Source: an uncultured Parabacteroides sp.
GTDB lineage: Bacteria > Bacteroidota > Bacteroidia > Bacteroidales > Tannerellaceae
DNA length: 64,000 nucleotides
NCBI GenBank assembly: GCA_944325345.1
Contig: CALUZV010000016.1
Location: forward strand, 1 to 64,000
Reading direction: 5' to 3'
This document shows positions 9,816 through 18,226 of the stretch, in pieces. Both the position numbers and the translations under genes were made by a program. The first letter of the stretch is position 1, and the number at the start of each line of letters is the position of its first letter. The notes below the pieces were generated by a model, which saw nothing but the letters and a program-made list of their open reading frames with translations, made no database searches and was not told the origin of the DNA.

Positions 9816-10799
9816 ATGATAACGACGACGATGACACCGGAAGAGATATATGCGATTGCTTATCAAGATTTTCTGGAAATTCGCGTTAGTGCAGGAATCG
9901 CCTACGAACGCTTCAAAAAATCTCGGCGCGGCCTGAAGCCGGGAATAAGGCGCATGATTTACGCGGACGTAGAGGAGAGAAAAATCAAGACGAAGTCGCA
10001 TAATGTCTGGACGCTGTATTTCAAAAACATCGGGACATTCAACGGGAGCACGAAGACGACAGAGATGGCCTACTTACCCTTGCACCGCGAGGTGGGGACA
10101 GACTATTTCATCATGTATCCTTGCAATCTCGACCGGAAGTTTGGTTTAGAATACTTCACCGCTCATTTTCTCCAACGCTACAAAGAGCGGTACTTGGATT
10201 ACAATGGCATTACGATAAACAGAGGAAATATTGCCCTCGATTTCCTCTTGGCGAACATGCACAGGGAGAAGGTGCAGTACTTACCCAAAGGCTGGGAGGC
10301 CGAAGACTTGAAGGAAAAGTTCTTCTTCCATACTGATCAAGGTTTATCGTTGGTGAAAAAGACGCCGGGCTTGAACATGCGGACGTTCGTAACTTTTCTC
10401 GACCAGGAGAATCTTTCCCGCTATAAGGCACAGATTTACGAAGAGGAAACCGTTTTCCACCTCGTCAATTTTGCTGTCCAACACATGGAACCGACAACCG
10501 AAGAAGAATTTCTCAAGTTGAAAGCAGTCTGCGCCAAACTTGTATCGATACCAAACGGAGAGCAAATCTTCAAGCGCAAAATGCATCGCATGAGGGAGAT
10601 TATGTTCGCAGACGTTTCTCTTAAGGAGGTCAATGAAATCGTAGAGGGAGTGTGGGAAGGTTGTCTCGATATGCATCGTGCGTTGCAGGAAGCGTGGAGC
10701 GAAGAACTCCGCAGCCGGCCGAAGCCAAAGAGTTTCCTGGATTTTTCAAACAGCAAAATTCCTGGATTGTTTGATTTGAAGCCACCGAAAGAAAGCTGA
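9816..10799 (+). CDS. Tandem paralogue 3 of an unrecognised family
   Basis: 327 residues; starts MITTTM and carries the same blocks (GTDYFIM, HFLQRYKERYLDY, DQGLSLV, TFLDQENLSRYK). The start is supported by GGAGG at 9812-9816 region sequence just before the ATG. It is the most diverged of the three in the C-terminal third and ends in a basic, proline-containing tail. The stop codon is 3 bp from the convergent TPR gene, so this ends the unit. Function unknown. Confidence 0.8.
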   Translation: MITTTMTPEEIYAIAYQDFLEIRVSAGIAYERFKKSRRGLKPGIRRMIYADVEERKIKTKSHNVWTLYFKNIGTFNGSTKTTEMAYLPLHREVGTDYFIMYPCNLDRKFGLEYFTAHFLQRYKERYLDYNGITINRGNIALDFLLANMHREKVQYLPKGWEAEDLKEKFFFHTDQGLSLVKKTPGLNMRTFVTFLDQENLSRYKAQIYEEETVFHLVNFAVQHMEPTTEEEFLKLKAVCAKLVSIPNGEQIFKRKMHRMREIMFADVSLKEVNEIVEGVWEGCLDMHRALQEAWSEELRSRPKPKSFLDFSNSKIPGLFDLKPPKES

Positions 10800-10802
10800 T
10801 GG

Positions 10803-11627
10803 CTACTTGGTGAATTTCAGGAGTTCGTCGATGACGTCAGAATCGTAGCCTAATTCGCGCGCTTTTTCGAAATCTTTCGCTGCGGATTCGCGCTCGAATT
10901 GGGCGATTTTGACTTTTCCCCGAAGGACGTAGAGCGATGCAGTCGGCGTTGTTTCTGCAAAAAGACGAGAGATGTCAGCCATGGCCCGCGCATTTTTCCC
11001 CATCAAAAAATACAAGTCGGCGCGCTCCTCATACAGAATCCATTCGCGCGGCATCTCTTTGATGAGGTAGTTCAGGATACGCTCGCTGAAGTCGTAATTG
11101 CCGCGCAGCTTTTCGAGGATTGCGTGCCCGAGGCGGCCACGGACAGACTTCTCGTTTACTTCTAATATCCTGTCGAAATCCTGTTCCGCAGAAAGATAAT
11201 TCTTTGTTTGCAAAAAGAGCATACCTCTGCTGAAGAGCGCCTCTTGGTCGTCGGGCTCGATGGAAAGGAGAACATTGTAGTCGTTTAGAGCCTTTTCGGT
11301 TTCCCCCATTTCCGAGTAGAGAGAAGCACGATTCTCAAGGATAGTAATGCTGCGCGGATGACGGCTGAGTGCTGCCGTATAGGAAAGCAATGCCTCCTGC
11401 AGTTTGCCTTGTCTTCGCTGGAGCGTGCCTAAGTTGCTGAGGAGCGCGAAATTCGTTGCATTTCCGGGCTCAAGACGCATGGCGCTTTTCAAGCATTCCT
11501 CGGCGGAGACAAGATCTCCCTTATCGATGTAATCACAGCTCTTTTCTACCCATTCTTGATAGGTCTGTGCAGATATTTGTATCGTAAAAAATAAAAAAGA
11601 AGTGAGGAGAGTAAACAAAACTTTCAT
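10803..11627 (-). CDS. Secreted TPR-repeat protein
   Basis: 274 residues. A hydrophobic N-terminal signal peptide (MKVLFTLLTSFLFFTIQ, cleavage probably after ISA) is followed by about six tetratricopeptide repeats across residues 30-265, for example NRASLYSEMGETEKALNDYN and SRGMLFLQTKNYLSAEQDF. It is likely a periplasmic scaffold for protein contacts; the partner is unknown. Its promoter is at 11656-11663 on the minus strand, divergent from the MscS gene. Confidence 0.85.
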   Translation of the reverse strand: MKVLFTLLTSFLFFTIQISAQTYQEWVEKSCDYIDKGDLVSAEECLKSAMRLEPGNATNFALLSNLGTLQRRQGKLQEALLSYTAALSRHPRSITILENRASLYSEMGETEKALNDYNVLLSIEPDDQEALFSRGMLFLQTKNYLSAEQDFDRILEVNEKSVRGRLGHAILEKLRGNYDFSERILNYLIKEMPREWILYEERADLYFLMGKNARAMADISRLFAETTPTASLYVLRGKVKIAQFERESAAKDFEKARELGYDSDVIDELLKFTK

Positions 11628-11655
11628 TTGTGCTGTTTCATTTATAATTGTGCTG

Positions 11656-11663
11656 CAAAGCTA
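11656..11663 (-). promoter_or_regulatory. -7 promoter element for the TPR gene
   Basis: Minus-strand TAGCTTTG matches TAnnTTTG, 29 bp upstream of the TPR start codon. Confidence 0.6.
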
Positions 11664-11731
11664 CAGATTACCGCCGTTAGCCGAAAGCAGGAAACATTAA
11701 ATCGTATAAACATTAAAGATTATTATAGTTT

Positions 11732-12577
11732 ATGTTATTATTGAATGTCTTAGCATGGGAGGAAAAACTTCCTCAGATTTTAGATTCGCTCTTCGAGCAT
11801 GGTGTTCAATTGGGATGGACGTTGCTAAAAGCCGCGCTGGTATTTGTCATCGGCCGTCTTCTGGTAGGTGCTATCAATCTTCTGGTGAGGAAAATCTTGG
11901 AGAAACGGAACATCGACCCGTCGGTTAAGAGTTTCGTCGGGAGTTTGGTTAATGTAGTACTTATTATTCTGTTGATTGTCTCGGTTGTCGGAGCTCTGGG
12001 CGTGCAGACAGCCTCGTTCGCGGCGTTGTTGGCTTCCGCCGGTGTCGCTATTGGTATGGCGCTGAGTGGGAACCTCTCGAACTTCGCGGGCGGTTTGATC
12101 ATCTTGCTTCTCAAACCATATAAGGTAGGAGATTATATCGATGCCTTGACGGAGAGCGGTACCGTTCGTGAAATCCAAATCTTCCACACCGTCCTGACTA
12201 CGGTGGACAACCGCGTCATCTATATCCCCAACGGCTCGTTGAGCAGCGGCATCGTGGTTAATTACAGCAAGCAGGATATCCGCCGTGTCGATTGGGTTTT
12301 CGGTGTCGAATACGGGTCGGACTTCGAGCACGTCAAGCAGGTGATTGAGTCCATCTTGGCTCAGGACAACCGCATCCTCCAGCAGCCTGCCGCCCCCTTC
12401 ATCGGCTTGAAAGAATTGGCCGACAGCAGCGTAAATATCAGCGTCCGCGTCTGGGTCAAGAGTGAGGATTACTGGGATGTCTTCTTCGACATGAATAAAA
12501 AAGTTTATGCTACATTCAACGAGGTGGGCATCGGTTTCCCTTACCCCCAGCTCACCGTCCATCAAGCAAAGGATTGA
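11732..12577 (+). CDS. mscS: MscS-family mechanosensitive channel
   Basis: 281 residues, the size of E. coli MscS. It should form a heptameric inner-membrane channel that vents solutes during hypo-osmotic shock. Three hydrophobic helices lie within residues 20-120, the last being the Gly/Ala-rich pore helix (FAALLASAGVAIGMALSG) and its extension NLSNFAGG. The cytoplasmic beta and alpha/beta domains follow, with the family-typical segment VGDYIDALTESGTVREIQIF and IYIPNG. No clear Shine-Dalgarno is seen, which is common in Bacteroidota. Confidence 0.93.
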   Translation: MLLLNVLAWEEKLPQILDSLFEHGVQLGWTLLKAALVFVIGRLLVGAINLLVRKILEKRNIDPSVKSFVGSLVNVVLIILLIVSVVGALGVQTASFAALLASAGVAIGMALSGNLSNFAGGLIILLLKPYKVGDYIDALTESGTVREIQIFHTVLTTVDNRVIYIPNGSLSSGIVVNYSKQDIRRVDWVFGVEYGSDFEHVKQVIESILAQDNRILQQPAAPFIGLKELADSSVNISVRVWVKSEDYWDVFFDMNKKVYATFNEVGIGFPYPQLTVHQAKD

Positions 12578-12671
12578 GCATTTCGTGCCAGAAAGTCGCC
12601 CTTTCGTCCCCGAATCCCTTAGGTTTGGGAAGTTTTGGCGGCTTTTTCTACTTTCTATGATAAAAAACGCC

Positions 12672-12796
12672 TATCTTTGCCGTTGCAATAATAGGTTATT
12701 CAACTTTATTTTTCAATTATACTTTCACACTACTATTATTGTTAATATTGATGGTTTATTAAGAAAAGCCCGTTCCGAAAGGTTCGGGCTTTTTTC
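12672..12796 (+). ncRNA. Candidate small RNA: orphan promoter plus intrinsic terminator
   Basis: A -7 element TATCTTTG (12672-12679) is followed about 85 bp later by a GC-rich hairpin and T-run (AGCCCG at 12767-12772, CGGGCT at 12785-12790, then six T). No coding frame lies between and the next gene is on the other strand. If real, the transcript would be about 105-110 nt (about 12686-12796), AU-rich with one terminal hairpin. The -33 element is weak. I cannot assign it to a known RNA family. Confidence 0.45.
12765..12796 (+). terminator. Rho-independent terminator
   Basis: Stem AGCCCG...CGGGCT with internal CC/GG pairing around a GAAA loop, followed by TTTTTT. It ends the candidate small RNA and would also stop read-through from the MscS gene. 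Confidence 0.8.
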
Positions 12797-12816
12797 ATAT
12801 CGGCTACTTCCCCGGT

Positions 12817-13061
12817 CGGGAATAGTGCTTCCTGGCGAGAAAAAGCAGAAATCCCACCGGGGAAAGTGCTTCCTGGCGAAAAAACGCAAAAATCCCGCCG
12901 GGGAAAGTGCTTCCTGGCGAAAAAAAGCAAAAATCCCGTCGGGAAAAGTGCTTCCTGACGAGAAAAAGCAAAAATCCCGCCGGGGAAAGTGCTTCCTGAC
13001 GAAAAAAAGCAAAATCCTGCCGCAGGAAAGTACTTCTTGGCGAAAAAACGCACTTTCCTGC
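12817..13061. repeat. 41-bp tandem repeat, six copies, between mscS and mltF
   Basis: Units start at 12817, 12858, 12899, 12940, 12981 and 13021 (period 41, last 40). Each contains GTGCTTCCTGGCGA or close variants, then an A-run, and closes with ATCCCGC; outer GGGA/TCCC arms can pair. The last unit (TACTTCTTGGCGA) is the most diverged. There are no unique spacers, so this is a minisatellite-like array and not a CRISPR. It fills the gap between convergent genes, and apparent reading frames through it are repeat artefacts. Confidence 0.92.
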
Positions 13062-13095
13062 TCCCCGACAGTTCGTTTAGGAGAGAAGAAGGGCT

Positions 13096-14511
13096 TTACT
13101 GCGCAGCAGAGGGCTCCGTCGCGAGGCAATATTCGTGGTACCGCTGCATGATTTCGCGGACATAGTTGAATGTCTCCGAACCTCGGAGGTAACCATGCTG
13201 GCAGACCGGGTCGTTGTAGTATTCCGGGTCGCTCTTGAGGCGGATGAAGTCGGCGACGTTGTGCTCCCACACGTCGGGATTTTTCCCATATTTCTCGGCG
13301 AGCCGCCGCGCGTCGTAAACATGCCCGATGCCGGCGTTGTAGGAGGCGAGAGTGAATTTGATAACCTCCTCGGGATTGGTTATCGAGGAAAAACCTTGGC
13401 GGAAACGGCGCAGACAGTCCACGCCGGTGCGGATACCCATGTCCGGGTCTTTCAGTTCGTGGGGCATGACTCCCAGCGCCTTGGCCGTATTGGGCATAAT
13501 CCCCATCAACCCCTCGGCACCGGCCCAGGAGACGACTGTAGGGTCGAATTTCGACTCCTGATAGGAGATGGCGGCAAGGAGTCGCCAGTCCCAGTCGAGC
13601 AGATGGGCGTGTTTACGGAAAAGTTCGTCGTAAGGAGAGATGTGCCCTGCCGGGATAGTCGGCTGGGGGGCAGCGTTTTCCGTCTGCTTGCTCAGTTCGT
13701 AATAGCGTTTGGTGATGGCATTGAACGAACGCTTGCGGTTGGTGTCCGAAGCCCATTCGTTGATGGCCCGTGCCAGCTCGGGACTACTCTTTCGGACGAC
13801 CCACGAGGAGCGCTGCATGAAGCTGATCTTCAGTTGGGTGTCGATGTTCCAATAGTAGGTGCGGTTGAGGCGGGCGACATTTTCGTCGCAGACCGTATAG
13901 GGGATTTCGCCTTTGGAAACCATCATGATGAGGTCTTCGCTGGTGATGGAATCGCTCTCGATGTAGTGGATGCGGAGTCCCCCGCCGAGTTCCTGGTCGA
14001 GGTTTTCCAGACGGCGGCCGTAGCGGGAATGTTGCTTGATGTAAATATCTTTGCCAACCATCTGGGTTACATCGGTCAGCAGGGAATCTTCCTTGTTGGC
14101 TCGTTGGACGAGGACTTGGCAACTCTGTTCCTCTTGCCCGCAGTAGAGGTACTTCTGTTTGTTGCGGTTGCTGATGAGGATAGGGTAAGCCACCACGTCG
14201 GCCTCACCCTCGTCGAGCATCCGGAGGAGGTCGGTGCCGTTCTGGGCTACCTTGATTTCCAACTTTAAGCCCTCGGAGCGGGCGAAGTCTTCAATCATAT
14301 CGTATTCGTAGCCCATCGGCTGCATTTTGTATTGGAAATAAGTGGTGGAACTGTAGAGTGTTACCGCCGTCAGGATACCATCTGCCCGGATATCTGCCAA
14401 ATCCTCGTGGGGATGCAGGGGCTGAGAGGCAGAACTCTCCGCCTGCTGCTGGCGTTGCCCGCAACTGAGGAGGATAAATAGGAAACAGATATAGAGGCAG
14501 ATGGACTTCAT
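13096..14511 (-). CDS. mltF: MltF-like membrane-bound lytic transglycosylase (lipoprotein)
   Basis: 471 residues. Lipoprotein signal with lipobox LLSC (Cys17) anchors it in the outer membrane or periplasmic face. Residues about 45-275 form a periplasmic solute-binding-like domain (regulatory in MltF). Residues about 300-450 form a lysozyme-like SLT domain with the catalytic Glu in ISYQESKFDP and the motif GLMGIMP. It should cleave the MurNAc-GlcNAc bond and form 1,6-anhydro ends for wall turnover. It is 5 bp downstream of rlmD and co-transcribed with it. Confidence 0.92.
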   Translation of the reverse strand: MKSICLYICFLFILLSCGQRQQQAESSASQPLHPHEDLADIRADGILTAVTLYSSTTYFQYKMQPMGYEYDMIEDFARSEGLKLEIKVAQNGTDLLRMLDEGEADVVAYPILISNRNKQKYLYCGQEEQSCQVLVQRANKEDSLLTDVTQMVGKDIYIKQHSRYGRRLENLDQELGGGLRIHYIESDSITSEDLIMMVSKGEIPYTVCDENVARLNRTYYWNIDTQLKISFMQRSSWVVRKSSPELARAINEWASDTNRKRSFNAITKRYYELSKQTENAAPQPTIPAGHISPYDELFRKHAHLLDWDWRLLAAISYQESKFDPTVVSWAGAEGLMGIMPNTAKALGVMPHELKDPDMGIRTGVDCLRRFRQGFSSITNPEEVIKFTLASYNAGIGHVYDARRLAEKYGKNPDVWEHNVADFIRLKSDPEYYNDPVCQHGYLRGSETFNYVREIMQRYHEYCLATEPSAAQ

Positions 14512-14516
14512 GGCGA

Positions 14517-15929
14517 TTATCTTCGTTCGAGTAACACGACGTTCTCAACGTGATGCGTATGAGGAAACATATCCACCGGCTGCACTTTCCGAACCTCGTA
14601 CTTGGCATGGAGGAGGCCGAGGTCGCGAGCCTGTGTCGCCGGGTTACAGCTGACATAGACGATGCGCTGCGGCTCGGCGGCGAGGATGACGTTGATGACG
14701 TCGTCGTGCATACCGGCACGTGGAGGGTCGGTGATGATAACATCCGGCTTACCATGCTCTGCGATAAAGCTTTCGGTCAGGATGTCCTTCATGTCCCCGG
14801 CAAAGAAAAGGGTATTCTCGATGCCGTTCAGGGCAGAATTGACTTTGGCATCCTCGATAGCCTCTGGCACATATTCGATGCCCACCACCTTGCGGGCCTG
14901 GCGGGAGACGAAGTTGGCTATCGTTCCGGTGCCGGTGTAGAGGTCGTAAACCAGCTCGTTGCCAGTCAGACCGGCGAAGTCGCGTGCTACTTTATATAAG
15001 GTATATGCCTGCTCGCTGTTCGTCTGGTAGAACGACTTGGGGCCGACTTTGAAGCGCAGCCCTTCCATCTCCTCGATGATATGGTCTTTGCCCCGGAAGA
15101 CAAGGACGTCCTGGTCGGTGATGGTGTCGTTGCATTTGCCATTGATGACGTACATCAGCGAGGTAATCTCGGGGAATTGAGCGGCTACATGCTCCAGCAA
15201 CGCCTCGCGCCGTTCTTGGTCTTCGTGGAAGAAAACAACCACAACCATCAAGTCTCCCGTCGAGGCCGTGCGTATCATCAGCGTACGGATAAAGCCCTCT
15301 TGATTACGCAAGTCGAAGAACGGATAGCCCTCGTGCGTAAGGCAATACTCGCGGATACACTGCCGGATGCGGTTCGAGATGTCGTCCTGCAGCCAGCATT
15401 TGTGGATATCCAGCACCTTGTCGAACATCCCCGGGATATGGAAGCCCACGGCATTCATATTGTCGAAGGTCTCGCCGCTCTGTACCTGCTCCTCCGTCAG
15501 CCATTTCTTATTGGAAAACGTGAACTCCAACTTGTTGCGATAGAACTGCGTACGGGCGGAGCCGAGAATCGGCAAGACCTCGCCCAATGGCACCTTCCCG
15601 ATGCGCGTCAAGTTGTCCACGACCTGTTTCTGCTTGTATTTCAATTGCTCCTCGTAGGGGAGATGTTGCCATTTGCAACCGCCGCACACGCCGAAGTGCT
15701 CGCAGAACGGCACGGCACGCTGCTCGGCATATTGGTGGAAGTGCACGGCTTTCCCCTCGGCATAGCTGTGCTTCTTGCGCGTCAGTTGGATGTCCACCAC
15801 GTCGCCCGGAGCCACAAAGGGGACAAAGACGACCATCTCGTCCACTCGGGCGAGGGCTTTTCCCTCTGCCGCCACGTCTGTAATCGTTACCTTTTCCAGC
15901 AAAGGCAACTGTTTCTTCTTTCTTGCCAA
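14517..15929 (-). CDS. rlmD: 23S rRNA (uracil-C5)-methyltransferase RlmD/RumA family
   Basis: 470 residues. N-terminal TRAM RNA-binding domain (about 1-60); iron-sulphur cysteines in CEHFGVCGGCKW (about 76-87); Rossmann SAM site YDLYTGTGTIANF; DPPRAGMH; and the catalytic cysteine in YVSCNPATQARD. The family methylates U1939 or U747 of 23S rRNA, and the exact target cannot be told from sequence here. It is the promoter-proximal gene of the rlmD-mltF pair, with a -7 element at 15958-15965. Confidence 0.92.
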   Translation of the reverse strand: MARKKKQLPLLEKVTITDVAAEGKALARVDEMVVFVPFVAPGDVVDIQLTRKKHSYAEGKAVHFHQYAEQRAVPFCEHFGVCGGCKWQHLPYEEQLKYKQKQVVDNLTRIGKVPLGEVLPILGSARTQFYRNKLEFTFSNKKWLTEEQVQSGETFDNMNAVGFHIPGMFDKVLDIHKCWLQDDISNRIRQCIREYCLTHEGYPFFDLRNQEGFIRTLMIRTASTGDLMVVVVFFHEDQERREALLEHVAAQFPEITSLMYVINGKCNDTITDQDVLVFRGKDHIIEEMEGLRFKVGPKSFYQTNSEQAYTLYKVARDFAGLTGNELVYDLYTGTGTIANFVSRQARKVVGIEYVPEAIEDAKVNSALNGIENTLFFAGDMKDILTESFIAEHGKPDVIITDPPRAGMHDDVINVILAAEPQRIVYVSCNPATQARDLGLLHAKYEVRKVQPVDMFPHTHHVENVVLLERR

Positions 15930-15957
15930 TGTTTTTCTTTGTTTTAAAATTCGGTTG

Positions 15958-15965
15958 CAAAGATA
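15958..15965 (-). promoter_or_regulatory. -7 promoter element for rlmD-mltF
   Basis: Minus-strand TATCTTTG, 29 bp upstream of the rlmD start codon. The remaining stretch 15966-16261 shows this and the cupin promoter but no other feature I can support. Confidence 0.7.
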
Positions 15966-16207
15966 CGGGGATTCGGGAGAGAAGTCAAATATGCGTACCT
16001 TAAATATCTAAATTTATGGGTGGCGTAAGGCGGTAAGCTACGGCATCCCTAAGCGGGTGATTACGTCTCGCATAAATGGAACCCCCATCTGTTACATTTT
16101 TGTCATATTGATAAATAATAGGCTGAAAAGCATAAGTGTAACCGTCCTGACGTGAAAAATTGGGATAGATTGCGCGAAAAAATGACATAACAAGGGGAAG
16201 GATTAAC

Positions 16208-16238
16208 TTTCGATTCGGGATTGTTTGAAATACCTTCG
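16208..16238 (+). promoter_or_regulatory. Promoter for the cupin gene
   Basis: TTTC at 16208-16211 and TACCTTCG at 16231-16238, 19 bp apart, close to the Bacteroidales consensus; start codon 23 bp downstream. Confidence 0.55.
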
Positions 16239-16261
16239 CCAAGGTTTAAAAAGAATGAACA

Positions 16262-16612
16262 ATGAATACAGAAAACAAAATGGTGATTGAGCACCAAAAC
16301 GTAGAGAAAGTAGATATGGGAAAAGGCGTCGTACGCCAGGATTTCGCCATGGGCAAGAATCTGAACGTGCTGCATTGGAATATGGCAGACCAGAGTGAAG
16401 TCGGTATGCACACCCATCCGCAAGAGCAGTTCGGGTATGTTATCAAGGGCGGTTTCCTCCTGACGATAGGCGAAAAGACCTATACATTAAAAGAGGGGGA
16501 CGCTTATCTGGTGCCGGCCGATGTACCGCATGGTTTCGTTGCCATAGGCGAGACGGAGGCAATCGATGTTTTCGCACCAGTAAAGACCGTTTTTCCTTGG
16601 GATAAGAAGTAG
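16262..16612 (+). CDS. Cupin-domain protein
   Basis: 116 residues forming one double-stranded beta-helix cupin. The metal-binding motif 1 appears as MHTHPQEQFGYVIKG (His, His, Gln, Glu-region) and motif 2 as GDAYLVPADVPHGF with the distal His. Likely a small metal-binding enzyme or sensor; the substrate is not predictable. It has its own promoter (16208-16238) and is separated from the next gene by 87 bp. Confidence 0.85.
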   Translation: MNTENKMVIEHQNVEKVDMGKGVVRQDFAMGKNLNVLHWNMADQSEVGMHTHPQEQFGYVIKGGFLLTIGEKTYTLKEGDAYLVPADVPHGFVAIGETEAIDVFAPVKTVFPWDKK

Positions 16613-16699
16613 GTTTATTTATGAGGGGACTGGCTATTGCACGACTCTTTCTTTAAACTGGGATAAAGATAATAAGACAGCCTCATTATTTATAGTAAA

Positions 16700-18040
16700 A
16701 TGAATACGGATTTAGCAAAAGAACAGGCTACGATTAGCCACGAAGCCATAGTGGTTGGCAAGGGTGGCTATGCTGTGAACTACGGACATCTGGATATCTC
16801 GGAGCCGGCAGGGAAGAATTATTTCGAATATCAACATGGAAATATTCCTAACCAGCCGGGTGTTGTCGTGAAGAACATAGCTATCTGCGCTCTGGCGGCC
16901 TTGGAAGATAATCCCGACCAGCCGGGGGCGAAGCGCTTGGCTTCCCATGCGACGTTGATTAACCGGGGTGTGATTGATATCCACTTCAATAAGATTTATG
17001 CCTTATATAAGGAACGGAAAGCTAAAAGCGACGACCCGGAGAATACGAACAACGATACGGTTCGCTGCTATGCTATGGCGGCCGGGACGGATTCGATGCT
17101 TATCAACGAGGGTACAATCAATGTCTATATGGACCAAGATATAGATGCTCAAGTCTCGCTCTACGGCTGTGCTATCTGGGCTAATGCCCGTTCTTTCATG
17201 CAGAACCGTGGCAAGATAAACATTATCGGTAATGGCTCGTGGCAAAGTTATATCCGAGGCATAGGCAGTATGGATAGTCATCTCCAAGTGATTAACGACG
17301 GAGAAATCACGGTGGACCTGAAGCGTGCCTATCAGACGCGGATACTTCATACGGCGGGGCAATATGGCTCGTTGCTGAACAATGGCATTATCCGCGTCAA
17401 GACGGGCGGACGGATTATGGTATTAGGCAGCCTTGCGGGAACGCGGATGATAAACAACGGGACGATAGAGGTGGTTTCGTTGGCTACCTTCCTCGAGAAT
17501 AAAGTTTCCTATCATTACCAATTTGCCCCATTGGCTACGGCCATGTACGAACATTTCTTGCCGAACGACTTGCCAACATGCCCGACAGTCAATCGCGGGA
17601 CGATAAATGTGCATCTGTTGGGAACGGAGGCTTCTGGTCCGAATGCGGTTGCCTTTGGCTTCTATTGCCATCAGGTCGGCTCGAAGGGAGAGACTCCGGT
17701 GCATCGGATGGAGAACGAAGGCATCATCGAGGTTACACAAGAAGGTCCGTGCCATTACCATACGGCGGAGGTAGGTGTGAATATGCAATCGGTTGGCGAC
17801 TATCCGGTTCGCGTGAAGATAGGGACGTGGAAGACGAAGGCGCGCGACTTTGCCCAGACGCACGACTTGTTTATCTGCCGCAGCGCTAAGTTCGATTTGT
17901 CGGATATGCACCTTGAACTGATTCCTTCGGATGGCGTTTCAGATGCCCCAATCCGTCCTCGCGACTTGGTGTACCAGATAGAAACTTCAAAAGAAGCCGG
18001 GGAAACTTGTGAAGTTTACGAGGCAAACTTGGATAGGTAG
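16700..18040 (+). CDS. N-x-G-x-I repeat protein, beta-helix-like, copy 1
   Basis: 446 residues; I do not recognise a named family. About eight repeats of the type (L/M)INxGxIxV are spaced through the protein (TLINRGVIDIH, MLINEGTINVY, VINDGEITVD, LLNNGIIRVK, MINNGTIEVV, TVNRGTINVH, MENEGIIEVT), the pattern of a right-handed parallel beta-helix. There is no signal peptide, autotransporter domain or membrane segment, so it is predicted cytoplasmic. It is followed after an AT-rich 21-bp array by a paralogue of almost identical length. Confidence 0.75.
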   Translation: MNTDLAKEQATISHEAIVVGKGGYAVNYGHLDISEPAGKNYFEYQHGNIPNQPGVVVKNIAICALAALEDNPDQPGAKRLASHATLINRGVIDIHFNKIYALYKERKAKSDDPENTNNDTVRCYAMAAGTDSMLINEGTINVYMDQDIDAQVSLYGCAIWANARSFMQNRGKINIIGNGSWQSYIRGIGSMDSHLQVINDGEITVDLKRAYQTRILHTAGQYGSLLNNGIIRVKTGGRIMVLGSLAGTRMINNGTIEVVSLATFLENKVSYHYQFAPLATAMYEHFLPNDLPTCPTVNRGTINVHLLGTEASGPNAVAFGFYCHQVGSKGETPVHRMENEGIIEVTQEGPCHYHTAEVGVNMQSVGDYPVRVKIGTWKTKARDFAQTHDLFICRSAKFDLSDMHLELIPSDGVSDAPIRPRDLVYQIETSKEAGETCEVYEANLDR

Positions 18041-18062
18041 TAACCTAAACTTAAAACTAAAC

Positions 18063-18138
18063 TTTAGTTTTTAAAAACCAAGGTTTAGTTTTTAAAAACA
18101 AAGATTCAGTTTTTGAAAACTAAGACTTAGTTTTAAGA
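18063..18138. repeat. 21-bp palindromic tandem array between the two beta-helix genes
   Basis: Units start at 18063, 18084, 18105 and 18126 (period 21) with the form TTTAGTTTTTAAAAAC plus five bases. Each centre (GTTTTTAAAAAC) is self-complementary. It is AT-only in character and differs from all other arrays in the window apart from its period class. Confidence 0.85.
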
Positions 18139-18226
18139 ATTTGTCCCGGAGAAGGAAAGTTTGAAGGGAAATTAGACAACTATTTGTCGGAATAAATGGT
18201 TTTTTAATAGAGAACAAATATTGAGA

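Noticed and set aside
12817..13061. CRISPR array
   Set aside because: The 41-bp units are similar along their whole length, with no unique spacers and no cas genes nearby.
12507..13270. Protein-coding frames of 180-214 codons through the 41-bp array
   Set aside because: They arise because a near-41-bp repeat without stops stays open; products are repetitive, overlap the mscS end or the mltF end, and have no family resemblance.
13135..14268. 377-codon frame antisense to mltF
   Set aside because: mltF has a lipobox and catalytic motifs on the other strand; the antisense frame is a by-product of GC-biased codons.
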